Shown: positions 23,440 to 36,300 of the stretch, one piece after another
Position numbering within the stretch: the first letter of the stretch is position 1
Layout: each line of letters begins with the position of its first letter
Origin: Rhizoclosmatium globosum
Lineage: Eukaryota; Chytridiomycota; Chytridiomycetes; Chytridiales; Chytriomycetaceae
Assembly: GCA_002104985.1 (NCBI GenBank)
Contig: MCGO01000132.1
Location: forward strand, 44,758 to 108,757
DNA: 64,000 nt
Reading direction: 5' to 3'
Translations under genes and position numbers: made by a program
Notes under the pieces: generated by a model
What the model was told of the DNA's origin: nothing
Database searches by the model: none
Seen by the model: the letters and a program-made list of their open reading frames with translations, nothing else

Positions 23440-25410
23440 ATGCGTCGCACAGTATCGATGCCACTCGACTTCAAGAAGCTGTTCCGTGTGCCGCTCCTCA
23501 GCGCAACGTCACAGCCGATCACCGCGTCCAACTTGCCAAAAAATAAGACGCGGTCGCTGTTGCTGCACGCACCCGCACCGCCCCTTCAGCCACCAAAAAC
23601 CCCGAACAAGACGGAAAGTGCAACCAACAACGACGGCGAGATCGACAACGCGTCAGGGGACCGTGACTTTAGAACAGAATCACATCCTGCTTCTGACTCA
23701 AATACCGATCACCAACTCGCAAGCACGTTGTTTTCAGTTGGAAGCCACGTATGCGACGAGACTGAATCCGAACCTGGCCTCGCGAAGATTGTCAGTACTG
23801 CCTCTCTCGATGCTGCTGTTGAGCCGAATCAAGCAATGGATTACGAAATGGACCATGTTGAAACAATCTTGGACAACCGAAGTCAAATCGTGTCTGAGAC
23901 ATCCACCGACTCAAAACCGGATGTAATCGTGTCTTGCATCGAGCAAACTGATGACATAGAACAGTCTCTTGACGATGCTGAAACCACTGATAGTTCAGGT
24001 CAAATTGAGCCTGAAGTTCTTCTTCCTGAAACTTTAACAAATGTGGTGAGTTCTTTGTTTATTTAAGAACCCTAATGATATTGATAGGTTGATCAAGCTT
24101 GCTACACGTCAGAACTCCTTCGCTCTTCACAATTTGATGATATTCTTTCGTCTGCCGAATCGTTCATTGAGTTACTTCCTCAAACCACCTGTAATCTTGT
24201 TGGTCTTGCTGAAAACGGAGATTCCATGGCGGAAAAAGAGCACGAAGCATTGCCAGTCGTAATTCAACACCTTTTCAAATCGAAATGGAAAGATTCTGAT
24301 GTTACTTTTGACGCTTGGACTGCAACTCAAATCGAGGCCATTTGTTCAACAAGCCAAACCGTTGCTGAATCGTCACAGTTGATTTTCGTTAAAGAAACTC
24401 ATGACTCTATCACTCTTGATGACGCAGGTGCAGACGACATGACTGGCTTAAATGTCGATCTTGCTAAAACATTGTGTGGCAACTTTAATTTACGAGTAAA
24501 AACCGAAACGGAACGTTTGCTCATTGTGGAGGAAGAATCAGTACTGAAACAGGATTCTGTAGAAGATTCTATCCAAACTACAGACCATATCCCCGATGAT
24601 TGCGACCACATCATTTCCCCTATTTTACTTCCATCAGAACTCATTCTTTCGATTTGGCCCATGAAACCTTCCGAAAGGGCAGTGCAGATCGAAAACCTTC
24701 CGATTCCTCCCTCATCAACTTCTCCGTTTACTCTCTTCCCGTTAGATATTTCAGCACCGCAAACGCCAACGTGTGTTTCACTCGTGAATGATGATGTCAC
24801 CCTCATCAACCCTGACCAAGAACGTGAAGATATTTCCGGCAATGATAACGTCAAAAATCTTCTCGACAGTGCTTCTTATGGCTCAGCATTTACTATTTAC
24901 AATCCTCCTCTTTCGCCGAAGACTAAACTAGCGAATGAAATTGGCCAGGTAGAAGAACTCAACCAACCAGCAATTTCTTCTCGAATCGATTCACGTGTTT
25001 TAGGTACTATGGTTACGGCGACTGATATTTCAATTCTTCAACGTCTTCAAAGAAGTGTATCCTCAGTACAGCTTGATATTCTTGAAGCATTACCAGTCAT
25101 TAAAATCAAACCAGTTGCTCACATTTCCGATATTGGTCGTGCTGGAATGGTTTCCAGGATTCCGATTGCAAAAAGTCAACCTGGGATTCCAATTCAAAAT
25201 GATCTTGAACTCAAGCAAGCAAGTTTAATCTCTAAATCTGAGCATCAACCTCCATTGAAAGAAAAGAAACTCGGTAAACCGGAAACTGCATTGTTGTTTT
25301 CACCAAAAAGGAAGCGTGCAGCGGCCGTAGCTTCGAATGCCAAAACCAAAGACATGTTTGAGAGTTTGGGTCCCAAAGGAGGAACGAAACGCAAGTATCA
25401 TAAGGAATAG
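23440..25410 (+). CDS. Uncharacterised, largely disordered 642-residue protein
   Basis: Two exons (23440-24045 and 24088-25410) form one long frame with good GTGAG / TAG splice sites. I do not recognise it. It opens with a basic, Pro-rich segment (RRTVSMPLDFKKLFRVPLL, then PKNKTR, PPLQPPKTPNK), has an acidic Ser/Thr/Asp/Glu-rich middle of about 450 residues with almost no predicted structure, and ends with basic clusters PKRKRAAAV and GGTKRKYHKE that look like nuclear localisation signals. Short hydrophobic motifs (FIELLPQ, SSVQLDILEALPVIKI) recur in the acidic part and may be docking sites. This design suggests a nuclear scaffold or chromatin regulator, but that is inference. The start region is CpG-rich. 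Confidence 0.7.
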
Positions 25411-25465
25411 TTATCATTATGGAATAATATGAGTACCGTACATCGCTTTTGTTTTTTTGTTCAAA

Positions 25466-26801
25466 ATGCAGTCTGTTCTCGAACTCTACTCCGGATTAGG
25501 TGGTCACCATACAGCATATTGCCTTGTAAAAGGGTTCAAGACTGGAAAAGAGGCATCAGCAGTCAAGTTCCATGCCTATGATGTGAACGAGAATGCAAAT
25601 GAGTGTTATGCAAACAACTTTCCTGATGCACCATCGTCCAAGGACATTTCACTTCTCAAAGCATCCGACTTTGATTCAATTGGAGCATCGTTGTGGGTCA
25701 TGTCACCTCCATGTCAGCCATACAGTAAGGTTTTGCTGTCATGTTTGGTCAACACTGACTGTGAAAACAGCTCGCAATGGATCTCGACTCAACAGCAAAG
25801 ATGCAAGAGCTCATTCATTTATTAATCTACTGCAAGAGATTTCTTTGATGACGGCACCACCGACTCATATTTTGTTGGAGAATGTATTGGGTTTTGAATC
25901 TTCCGATTCCTTTGATCTACTTTGTGAAACGTTGGAAACACGATATACACTGCAAGGATACATCATTAACCCAAATCAATGTGGAACACCGAATTCTCGA
26001 CCTCGGTTTTACTTGCTGGCAAAGATCAAAGAGCTGTCGTTCAAGTGCGTAGCCAACAATGGCAAGTTTAATAATGGACCTGGAATTGGGATTGGAATGC
26101 CCGTGGTGGAGCCAAATTCCGTGTCCGATTACTTGGATTTGAAGGCAAATGACGACGAAACCTTGTTCATAACACATCGCCGACTGTGGAAAGCCGCAGA
26201 ACAGTATGATATATTGCGACCCAGTCATAGACGAAGCTGTTGTTTCACAAAAGGATATGGGAAATTTGCTCGAGGGACCGGATCTATTCTGTCTATGGCG
26301 ACAGACGAAGATATTATCGCGGCTGCTGAAAAGTATGGATTTGATGGATCTAAGCAAGAAGGATGGGAAGTGGTGGATGGATGCCACTTGGCGCAAGTAA
26401 ATTGGGACGGCGTTGCATCCATCAGGGTCATCAGGGCCATGAAGTGGCTATTTATGAAATATTTTGAGCTGAGATCGAAGCATAAGCCAAAAGAAGATGC
26501 GGAGGATGAAGGGAAGGAATCAGGGGCGAAGCCCAAAAGGCTTTCAGCGAAGCGTAAACGTGAACTGGATATGGAAAGAGGAAGTTGGCCTGATAAGCTT
26601 GAATCTTGTCCGTTGGCAGCATTGAAATTGAGGTATTTCAGTGTGAAGGAGGTTTCGAGGCTGCAAGGATTCCCAGATTGGTTTGAGTTTCCCACGACTC
26701 TCACGACGGAACAAGGATGGAAGCTGCTGGGAAATTCGATTAATGTTGAGATTGTGCGAGGATTGCTATTGTATTTACTTTCGGATAGTGCTAGTGAATA
26801 A
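25466..26801 (+). CDS. TRDMT1: tRNA(Asp) cytosine-C5 methyltransferase (DNMT2/TRDMT1)
   Basis: Two exons (25466-25724, 25771-26801), 429 residues. It uses the DNA C5-methyltransferase fold to methylate C38 of tRNA(Asp). Motif I is VLELYSGLGGHHTAY, motif IV PPCQPYT with the catalytic Cys, motif VI ILLENVLGFE, motif VIII GTPNSRPRFYLL, the Dnmt2-specific CCFTKGYGKFARGTGSIL, and motifs IX-X FSVKEVSRLQGFPDWFEFP and LLGNSINVEIV. The intron falls exactly in PPCQPY/T. A Lys-rich insertion (KPKEDAEDEGKESGAKPKRL) before motif IX is longer than in animals. It ends 30 bp upstream of the COG2 start. Confidence 0.95.
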
Positions 26802-26831
26802 ACCCATTTTTCACAACACACCTGTTGGCAG

Positions 26832-27080
26832 ATGTCAATTCCCCCCGCGGACGAGGAAGAGGACACGCTGGTAGTCGACCTCGATGACGCCACCGCCGCG
26901 CGCATCCACGAAGTCGGGCTTGCGACGCTGCGAGGCGAGGCGTCGTCGCGGCTGTCGTCGCTCAAGGGCGAGCTCGTCGACCTGATCAACTCGGACTACG
27001 CGGCCTTCATCGGCATCTCAACGGCCCTCAGAAACTATCGGCCCCTGCCAAACAACAACGACTCGCTCAACGATCCAATC
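26832..27080. promoter_or_regulatory. CpG-dense 5' end of COG2 (CpG-island-like)
   Basis: By direct count 26881-27000 holds 23 CpGs, while most of the window has one to four per 120 bp and one 796-bp repeat stretch has none. The dense patch coincides with the start codon and first exon. Confidence 0.45.
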
Positions 27081-29466
27081 GCTGCAATCAAGGACGCTCT
27101 GACGGTGCCCTCTTTCATTGCTGCTCTCAACTCATGACTGACTAATCCCGCACAGGCTTCGCGAAACGATCTCGCTTCAATGGCTAATGAAATTAAAACG
27201 ATGCTGGATGAACGGGCAAAGCTGCGGGACAAAAAGGTGCGCTCAAAGAGTAACGAGTGGAGTGGGGACATCTCAATAATTAAACCCGTCATCAGGCGGC
27301 TCTTCAAACCTTCCTCTCGATCGAAGAATCCGTGGGCAAACTTGAGGGCCTGCTTGGTGTCGCCCAACGGGAAGACGGCAAAACCAGTGAACTCGATTTA
27401 AACTCTTCAGACGATGGCAAATTAGTCGAGAGAGTCGCTATCGAATACAACCAGCTTCTGTTTCTTGTATCTTCGGCTGAAGGTAGCGAAGTTTCGGTCC
27501 TCAAAACACTGTCATGGGTATACAATCCACTGCCCCAAACACTTGCAATTTAACATTCTTGATCAGAGAATCGACCGTATCAAGAGCGCATTAACGTCGA
27601 TCCTGAAGGACACCCTCGAAACATCCTTGAATGCAGTCTCGAATCCAGATCGCTTTGATAAAACTGCCTCATCCTCTCTTACACAATGTTTACGTACATA
27701 TCTGTTGGTTGATCGTGTTAAGGACGCTGGAGTAGAGTTGAGAGTTATTGTATCTCCTGCGATTGAGAAGGTAAAGCCTACTCGTGCCTTCACTCTATCT
27801 TATGTTTTATTTAGATTGCAACCACGTTTTGTCAAACCCTTGACAAGTTCTATGCAGAAGTGTTACTATATATTTCGTCTCGAATGTCTCGAATCCTTGA
27901 TATTTCACGTCAAGTGTTTGGAACAACGGGATATGACTTTTTGACGGATGAAATTATGGTGACGGTTTGGAGCATTTTATCGAAGTACTTCCATGGCGCT
28001 TGGAATGCTGGCTTGCCGGACTCCTTCCATCACGTACGTTCGTTGTTGGTATCCAATTCTTCGTCTCTGACACCAAATCTCACAGAACTACCTGGCGACT
28101 ACTCAATTCATTGACTCCATTGAAAAGCAATACTTGCATGATGTTCCTGGCGCCTTACTACATTTTCGTAAGCACCCGTCAACTGTCGAATTTTTGAAGC
28201 GATGGAATCTGGAAGTTTACTACCGTATCCGAATCAAAGAGCTCGTGACTAGTTATGACCTTGTTTTTGAATCGAATATCTTGCAAGTTCAATTATTAGC
28301 CGAGTCTCCCGAAGGTAAGGCTTCAAGTTTCAAGCCTCATCTCACCCAATTTCACAGGATTCAAGTTACAGCAATCTGCTGCATTGTTGTCTACATTGCG
28401 AAACGTGTGGTCAAATGACAAGATTTATTTGCCCGCTTTGATTTCTGGATTCTGGAAGTTTTCTTTGCAATGTTTGAACAGATACCATGCATGGCTTCAA
28501 GAATTGGCCGGTTCTCTGGGGCAAACACTTAAGGAAATCAATGAGGTTAGAAAAAAGTTGACTGTATCATTCACGATAGCTGAATCTGTTGTCAGTCAAG
28601 CACAACCACTACATCTATACCAACTTTGAATGGTACAGAAACAAACGGGGCTTCTTCCCCCGCTGTTTCGACTTCATCTTTGGCGCCTGTGGCACCAGTT
28701 GCCGCTCAAGAAGACGCTATAATGCTTGTTGTAGCTGCCATTCTTGGGGATTTGAGTCTAATTGCTGGAGTGGTAATTCAATCTTATTATTGTATTCATT
28801 TTCTGATGTAGCAATTTTCAGTTGACCAAGTTCTTCGATGATTCTATCACTGAACGCCTTCCACTTGGATTCCCCAGCACGCAAGTCCTCAAACAACAAT
28901 TCCTAGACGCTGCTCATGCTCTACAAGATGTTATTTCAGAATATCAAACAAAGTCAGCGAGTGTGTTGGTAAAGCGATGCTGCGTCGCATTGGATCAAGT
29001 CAGTGTTGTGGTTCAAAGAACAGGTTTCAGCAGTAATGTGAGTAACACAGTTTTCTTTCTTAGATAAGCATATTAATATTGTGTTATTCTTTAGATGCCC
29101 ACTTCCGCATCAGCTTATGTTTCGAAGATCCTTGCCCCAGCGTCTGAATTCTTTGCCCGCATCCCTGCCAATCCAGAAGAAGATCCCCGCTCTCTCAAAA
29201 AGTGGAAGATCTTAGTTATTGATGGCGTGTCAACGCGATATCATTCCATAGTAGGACAACAGCTTGAGGATGTTGCAAAACTAGATCGATACAAAAGTAG
29301 AAGGAAAGGAAAAGATGCGGTGGAGGGAGCTGTCACAGCCTATGACAAAATTAAGCAACAAATGACCATGGATATTGGGCAGTACAAAAGCGAAATTGAA
29401 ACGTTGGTTGGCGAAGGTGCTGTAGTGGAGAGTTTAGTATCTCTCAGTGGACTAGTTGGATTGTAA
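26832..29466 (+). CDS. COG2: Conserved oligomeric Golgi complex subunit 2
   Basis: COG2 is a lobe-A subunit of the COG tether for retrograde vesicles at the Golgi. The first exon (26832-27104) has SRLSSLKGELVDLINSDYAA followed by FIGISTALRN, the conserved Cog2 N-terminal helix pair. Later exons give the helical-rod body: ERVAIEYNQLLFLV, FNILDQRIDRIKS, QVFGTTGYDFLTDEIMVTVW, FLKRWNLEVYYRIRIKEL, VWSNDKIYLPALISGFWKFS, and the C-terminal DAAHALQDVISEYQ and GAVTAYDKIKQQMT. About ten exons separated by short introns are needed. A Ser/Thr/Pro/Ala-rich linker interrupts the rod near 28640-28700. The first exon is strikingly CpG-dense (23 CpGs in 26881-27000) compared with the rest. Confidence 0.88.
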
Positions 29467-29539
29467 AAGTGGGTTCAATGATAAAACGCGTGATGGTTGT
29501 GGTTGCATATTCGTTTTCACTTTTTCCCAACAGACCAAA

Positions 29540-30247
29540 ATGGCATCCTCCGTCGGTGGTTTCGCAGGCAGCGCCCTCCTCGCCAACCTCAGAACATTCC
29601 GTGCTTCCAACGCCCTCACTGCCTTCAGCGAGTGGCATGCGAGCACCATGGGCCACAGAGCATTGGGTAATTATTTGTGGAGAGGTGGATGGATCATGGT
29701 GTGCTCACTCGAAGTGACAACGCAGGTCTTAAGGGCGACGATTTGATCCCAGAAGAGGGTCCTTTGGTTCAGGAGGCTTTGAGACGTTTGTCGCCACAGG
29801 AGACCGAGAACCGTCTCTTCCGTTTCAGAAGAGCCTATGCCCTTTCTACCACCCAGACCGAGTTGGCTCCAAAGGATCAAATCTCTGCTGCTGAGGTACT
29901 TAGTTCTTGAGCAATCGTTGGAGCGTAGAGAACATGGCGAAGGAGGGAAGGGAAGGAAACTAGCCGTCATTTGATGTCATCGACGATGGGACCAAACGGA
30001 GTAGAATCAGACCATGGACTTATCAGTATAAAACTAGTGGATCGACATATACTTTGTGTGATTGGAGCCCGTGCGATCGCGCTGGTCCTTGGTATCGTAA
30101 TGTCGACAACTAACGAACTACTCACAGGACCAACCATACCTCCGTCCATTGATCGATATCGTTGAAGCTGAAATCGCTACCAAGGAGAACTTTGACCTTT
30201 TGACTGCTATCCCAGAGCAGCTCAAGAGAAGAAACAGATCTTCTTGA
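29540..30247 (+). CDS. QCR7: Cytochrome bc1 complex subunit 7 (QCR7/UQCRB)
   Basis: The 14-kDa matrix-side subunit of respiratory complex III. Three exons (29540-29666, 29726-29895, 30128-30247) give 138 residues. Conserved parts are GLKGDDLIPEEGPLVQEALR, RRLSPQE, RFRRAYALSTTQTELAPKDQ and DQPYLRPLIDIVEAE, the family's C-terminal helix. The N-terminal residues MASSVGGFAGSALLANLRTF extend about 15 beyond yeast Qcr7. Intron 2 is 232 nt, four to five times the local norm. A CCCAACAG just before ATG suggests a 5' UTR intron. Convergent with the ASH-domain gene, which ends 93 bp away. Confidence 0.93.
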
Positions 30248-30339
30248 ACAGACTGACTCTCATCAATTCATTCTCTGTTCATCATATTTCCCAACGTGGA
30301 ATAAAGCCATTCTTGGAAACTCAATTTTATTCAGACTTC

Positions 30340-33300
30340 TCATTGAGCCGAATAATCATTTCTATACTTGAAGAACTCCACTGTCCTGGCGTTTCTTGCC
30401 TTCCTCGCCAAAGGAGGGAACTCTTTGTACTTTCTCGAACTGCTTCCAACAGTGATTCCCAGTTTTCCCAGCTTTGTTTGTTTTTCTTGGGGAAATGGTG
30501 GTGGTCTCGCAACAATTATGCCAAGGTCAGTTTCAAGCTCTGGCTCTAACATACAGGTCAAATAGTCGGTTGCAATATCAAGAATCTATGGTAAGAAATT
30601 TGTTAGTGTCCACTTAGAAACCAACAGGTTACTAACAGTCAATGAGCCAAAATCTATAACATCTTGGACAATTGAATCATCGGGTTGTGGTTTATCCGGG
30701 ATATGTCCACTACGCTTCAAATCGATGAACTAATTATGGGAAAAATTAGTATTAGTCTGTAACAAGTTTCAGTCATGCTTACCTTAGACGAAATAGTTCC
30801 CACATCATCCACATTGATTGGTTTTGCAAGAGAATCAGTTTGCTTCGCTTTCAATTCTTGCCACATCTTCTCCTTCATTCGAATATGATCTAAACTGTTC
30901 GACGAATCGAATGACATGGTTATGTCGATAACAGGTGCATCCAGTTTTTGATCCAGCACGCTTGGTTCACGTTCCAACTCAATCGTTTGTGATGGAGGTG
31001 AAATCATCCGTTCAGAAGGAGTTGCTGGCGCTCCTTCATCCAAGTCTTTCAAATCCTCGTCTCTTAATTCCTCGATCTTCAGCGAAGGTGCCATTTCACG
31101 CTTGCGTGCTTCTCTCATAATCTCTTTGATGGAATCCACAATTTTCAGATCCATATCAAGCTTCTTTCTACGTATCAGTTTGAACCAATGCTCCACAGAT
31201 TCTATCGTAATTTCTTGGCCAAAGGGACCCGTGGGCTCTAGGACTGGCAGATGTTCAGACTCAAGAATTCTTCGAGACTTTTCCGTGAGAATGATGCGAA
31301 CGCCATTTCCTGTAGGTATTCAATAATATTTAGCAGATTTTAAGGCACTAGAATTCATACCTGCAACAGGCACTACATAGGATCGCTCTTTTGACTTAAC
31401 CACCAATTTCGCTGAAATAGGACCAATTTTGTGAGCGGTTGCTCCAAAAATGCAACGCGCAGCTCGACCGGGCATTATGATGGTTGGTTCTGGCAAATGG
31501 AGAGTGCAAGTTGGATTCTCGTCTTCCATCAAAGTGTCCCAATCAATATGTAAGACAACTTCTCCTGAATTGGTTAAAGTAATGACATGGTAGACTCGCA
31601 AATCACATGGACTGTTGCCTAAGTCCACACTTGCTGGCGAGATGTCCAATCGAATCACACCACCGATTCCGACAACAACCACCTCTTTATAGCTGACGCC
31701 TTTACACTCGACTATGAAGCTATGAGCAAAGCGTCCCACTGCCGTAGGCTTAAAAATAACATCTACTTCAATTGTTTCCTTGAGATCCAAATACCCGGTA
31801 GGTTGTGATACTGAATAACTTAGTTCGCGCATTGGCGGAATATTGAAATGCAATGGGACTTTTCCTTTGTTGACCATAATGAGTTTTTCGCTGTATGGAT
31901 AGCCAACACCACAAACTCCAAAGTCTAAGTTTGAATTAGAGAACAAACGTTCAAGGTTAGACCTTACCCAGATAAACATTCTTTATGAAGAGCTCAGGGA
32001 AGGCAGCCTTTCCTCTCACAATAACATTGTAGTTCCCGATGTTGGTAGCCAAGGTGAGCTGTGTGCGTAGCTCATATCCTCCAGATGGGCTCCAAGAAAC
32101 CGAGACTTCGGCCCAATCACCGCCTGCAACATGTCCAGATAATGGAAAACACTTAAGAGGATACGTTGATTTCACAGTAAAATCAAGTGGGAACTTTCCG
32201 TAGTTCCGAAACTGCAGTTGTTTGGTTGTAGCATCTAAAACAGGGCATATTCCTAAGTTGAGGAGAGAAAATTCATCTGGCTTTAGCAGTGACTCTTCAC
32301 ACTGTCCTTTTACATATACGTAATAGAAGTTGTCAATCAAGTCGCTTTTGATCATTAATTTCTCCTTGAATTCACATACTGTGTGTCGAATATGGGTAAT
32401 AGTAACCTCCGCTGTTTTTCCTGGAGTAAGAAGACCTTTACCCCCAGATATTTGAAACATGGAAGGCTTTGCTGTATCCCGCACAACAAAGGACGTTTTT
32501 ACAGTACCAGTATTTTTGATCCCGAGCTTCAATGATGGTCTTGTGACACGCTCAAACATTCCAAAATCAAGCTCCTCAGCAGTGAATTCCAAAGTAGCCG
32601 TTCCAGAATGCAGCGAAATTGGAATTTTGTGACTTGAATAAGGAGATGACACCGTCATGGCAACAGTCGATTTGATGGAGGAAGTTGGTGTGTATGAAAC
32701 AATTACGTAGTTCTCAGAAAACGGATTGATAACAAGTGATGGCGGAATAAATTCGAGATCGGGGAATTCTCGGTCCAAAGTAAATGTCACAGGATAGTTG
32801 ACATCCCCAACGTTTTTCAAGCCCAGCTTTCGTTCGTACGAATTTCCAATCAGACAGTCAGTGAAATCAAGTGACACTTTGGATACAATCAGCACAGCCT
32901 CACGTCCTAGCCCAATTAACTCAATTTCCCATGATTCTGAGGTTGTACCAATCACCAATCTTCCTGGACCAGGACTTTCTTCGTGTGGATTGAAAACCAA
33001 TGCTAAGTTAAATGATTGGCCAGGAAATAGTGATACGCGAGATGTTGGCCAGTCAACACCTGTTTTATCGTCAGATATTTGATGAATTGTTTATAAAACG
33101 AACCTTTAAAGAATGTATCCGTCTCGTAAAGATCAAAACGGGTCAAATGTAGCAAAGCATTTCCCTCATTTGTAATTGGAAGTAGAGAAATAGTGTCCTT
33201 CCCAATCATACAATGACCAAAATCAAAGCGTCGATATTTCGAAAGTGAAGCTTTTGCGAAACCGCCACCACCACTCATCTTTAATCGAATATGCTGAGAG

Positions 33301-36300
33301 CAATCTGGCTCAAAAATAACGTCTGCATTTTGTATTGACTCATCTGTAGGTCGGAAAATAAACTGGACAAGTTGACTCTGACCAACTTTCAGAGAGCCAC
33401 GAGCCGGAAGAATTGACAAAGCTTGGTTAGTGTTGATTATTCGGAAGTTTATATCTCTATGACCAATATTTGTGAATGTTCTTGTCAAGATTTCGGGTTC
33501 TCCCAACGGCTGACGGTAGAAGTTTAGCATTCTTGTGTCATCACAAAGGATAGATACAGCTTTAGGTGTTGCTGTTAACGTTATTTCATGTGGAGGATAG
33601 TTTGCCACATCTGATTTGACTAATAGTGTTGCCAAAAATGTGTCTTCAGTTGATAAATTGATATCAACATTCAAATGAACTTCTCCATAGCTAGGCAGGA
33701 CACAAGAGCCAGGATCTACCCTTATGAATGCAGTTGTAAGAGACGTAGACTGGCTCGATACTTGAGTCGATGTGATCAAGTGAAAAAACATTTGACGGCG
33801 CTTAAACATTGTGGAATAATGATTACTCGCAGATTTTTTGGCTGTGAACCTGTCTGTAACACCACCTCCTGTCGTGATCCGTGAATTTCGACCAATTGAC
33901 GTAATGCTCTCCTCTGCATTTCTAGTTCCTTTTTGTCTGCGACTTCCACTGCTGCTCTGGATAGCAGCAATACTTCCCATAGATTCTCCAATCGAATCAT
34001 TTGATGTTATGCGTCCAAGTCCTCCTACATTCACCCTCGACACAGATCCGTCATCTCCGTTGACAACTGGCTTCCGAATCATCTTTCCCACCAGTTTCCA
34101 GTATTCACGAGCGCTTAACTTATAATTTGGATCGATTATGTTGTTTTCACGTAAGTATGATTGGCGAGCAAATCCTGATCGTGGATCAACGTTGTTATAT
34201 ACTTCTGCAAGTCGAACAAACGAGCTGGGCGATTCTGTGTTGTGGCCTACAATAAGCCATTCCAAAGATATATTGGCTGGTATAGAACCACTATTAGAAA
34301 TCGTAAGTTTTCGACTGTAGGTGTAATTTGAAGCAATATCTCCAAAACTCAAATCACCGCGATGAGAAATAGAGAATGTTCCTCCTTTTCCTCTCATCGG
34401 GACTGCTAATTCTGCACAGTCGGATGCAATGAAGATGTGTCCGAAAACAGTTGTTGGTGATTTGGAGAAGAATTTGGCACTAATCTCAACGCCCATAGAT
34501 GGAAGGAGGGCGACGCCAAAGTTAGGAAACCAGTTCCAGATGTTTTTCTTCGGCCCTGCTTTTAATATTCCTTTATCGAGCAAGAATGGTTCGCCAACTT
34601 GGTTGATAGTATAATCCTCATTGTCGGATTCTGCTGTCACGTCAACAGGAACTAATCCCACGTTATGCAAGAAAATCTTTTCTCGGCGCTTGAGTTGAAA
34701 GGAACCATGTTGAAATCTAGACAGTGAGACTGGATATCTTTGGCGTCAATGTACACAACTTCGAGCTTTCCAATACCTAGTAATTTTTAGACGGAAAGAA
34801 ACAATGGAAGTGTACTTACCACCAGATCCCGAGATGACAATCCGCAACGGAACACCTTCCCAAAGCACTTTTAACACCATCTGAAACTTTGATTCTGAAG
34901 TTGGATTAAAGAACACTTTCAAAGAAGTGGAAGATTGTGGTTCGATATAACCTCGTAAGGGATATATGTCGAATTCTCGAATTCCAATTGGTTGAATCAA
35001 AAAGTCCAAAGCAAATGGACCCTCGTTAACCAGTTTCAAAGTCGAAGAATATTCTAAATTAATTGGGTGTACACCAAGATCCAATGAAGTCAGTTTGTCA
35101 GAGTTGCCTGTCAGCAAGATTTCATTGTTTGCAGTTTGAAGGGATAATTTTGGTGAAGATGCGCTGGCCAGAATATCTATATCTTCATGGTCGCTATCAA
35201 AGTATATTCTAAATCGAATATTTATGGCGGACTCGACCTGAGGGAAATACTCTAGGACAATGTCTGTTTTGGCTTTTGCGTTGCAAAATCCGTCTGGATT
35301 CAGAATACGAATTCCTTGACGATCTAAGTAAGACATCCAATGAGAAGAGTCATACTCTACAATATTTTTGCTCTTGTCATGTTCTATCACTGCGGAATCA
35401 TCCTCCCAATCTCGTGAGGCTCCCTCTGGGCGAATATGGAACTTGACACCCAAATTACCAGTGTTTGATACCGTAATCAACTTTCTAAAGACACGATTCA
35501 ACCTGCATACACCAAAATCAAGTCTTCGTAACGGCGAAATTATCTGGAATATTGCTCGACCACCCACTCCAACCAACACTGTTGATAGGGACCTAAAATC
35601 ATACTTTAAGACCATTTTGTATTCATAAGTTGCTAGTTTTTCAGGTGTGAACGTTACTGTAACTTTCATCTCCTCTCCAATGGGCAGTACTGCTGATTCA
35701 GGCTCTACAACAAACGCAGGCTGCTTTGAGGTAATAGCTCTCTTAACTCCATTTTCGTCATAAATAATGCTCAACACCTCTATTTTCATAGTGATCGAGA
35801 GCTTGATGTTCCCTTCATTTTTCATAGTAAATGTTCGTTTTTGATGACCTTTCACTGCACAGACTCCGAAATCCATTTGTTTTGTAACACTGGGAGGTGT
35901 GAATGTGATTTTAGGTACACCGACAGTTCCTCGTAATTGTATCATAAAATGATCCCCACGAGTGTCAGATGACCGAAGGAATACCTTGACGTCTAATGTT
36001 TCAATTTGCTGAGGCGAATAAATGACTTTGATATCTTTTTTAGAGTTTGCTGGCAGGACGACTGATCCAGAATATCCTGTTTCAAGACTGATGGCAGGAT
36101 GAGAACAAGTGAATATTATGTCAGCATCAGCTGAGCCTCGATTTTCAATCGTAATGGGCTTTGCATTTTCGGCACCAAATAGTGCGACTCCAAAGTCGAC
36201 AACCTTTGTCAGCACTAAGATGTCGGGGTAAGAGGCCATTCCCAAAACATTGACAATAACTGGTTTGAGTTTATAGCTCTCATCACTTCTATAAGTAACT

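Noticed and set aside
24399..24854. 151-codon minus-strand frame
   Set aside because: Antisense of the disordered 642-residue protein.
25466..26801. Reading DNMT2 as the DNA methyltransferase responsible for the CpG loss
   Set aside because: Dnmt2-specific motifs mark it as a tRNA methyltransferase; it should not be credited with repeat methylation.
26225..26989. 254-codon minus-strand frame
   Set aside because: Antisense of the DNMT2 3' half and the CpG-rich COG2 start; Ser/Phe-rich with no domain.
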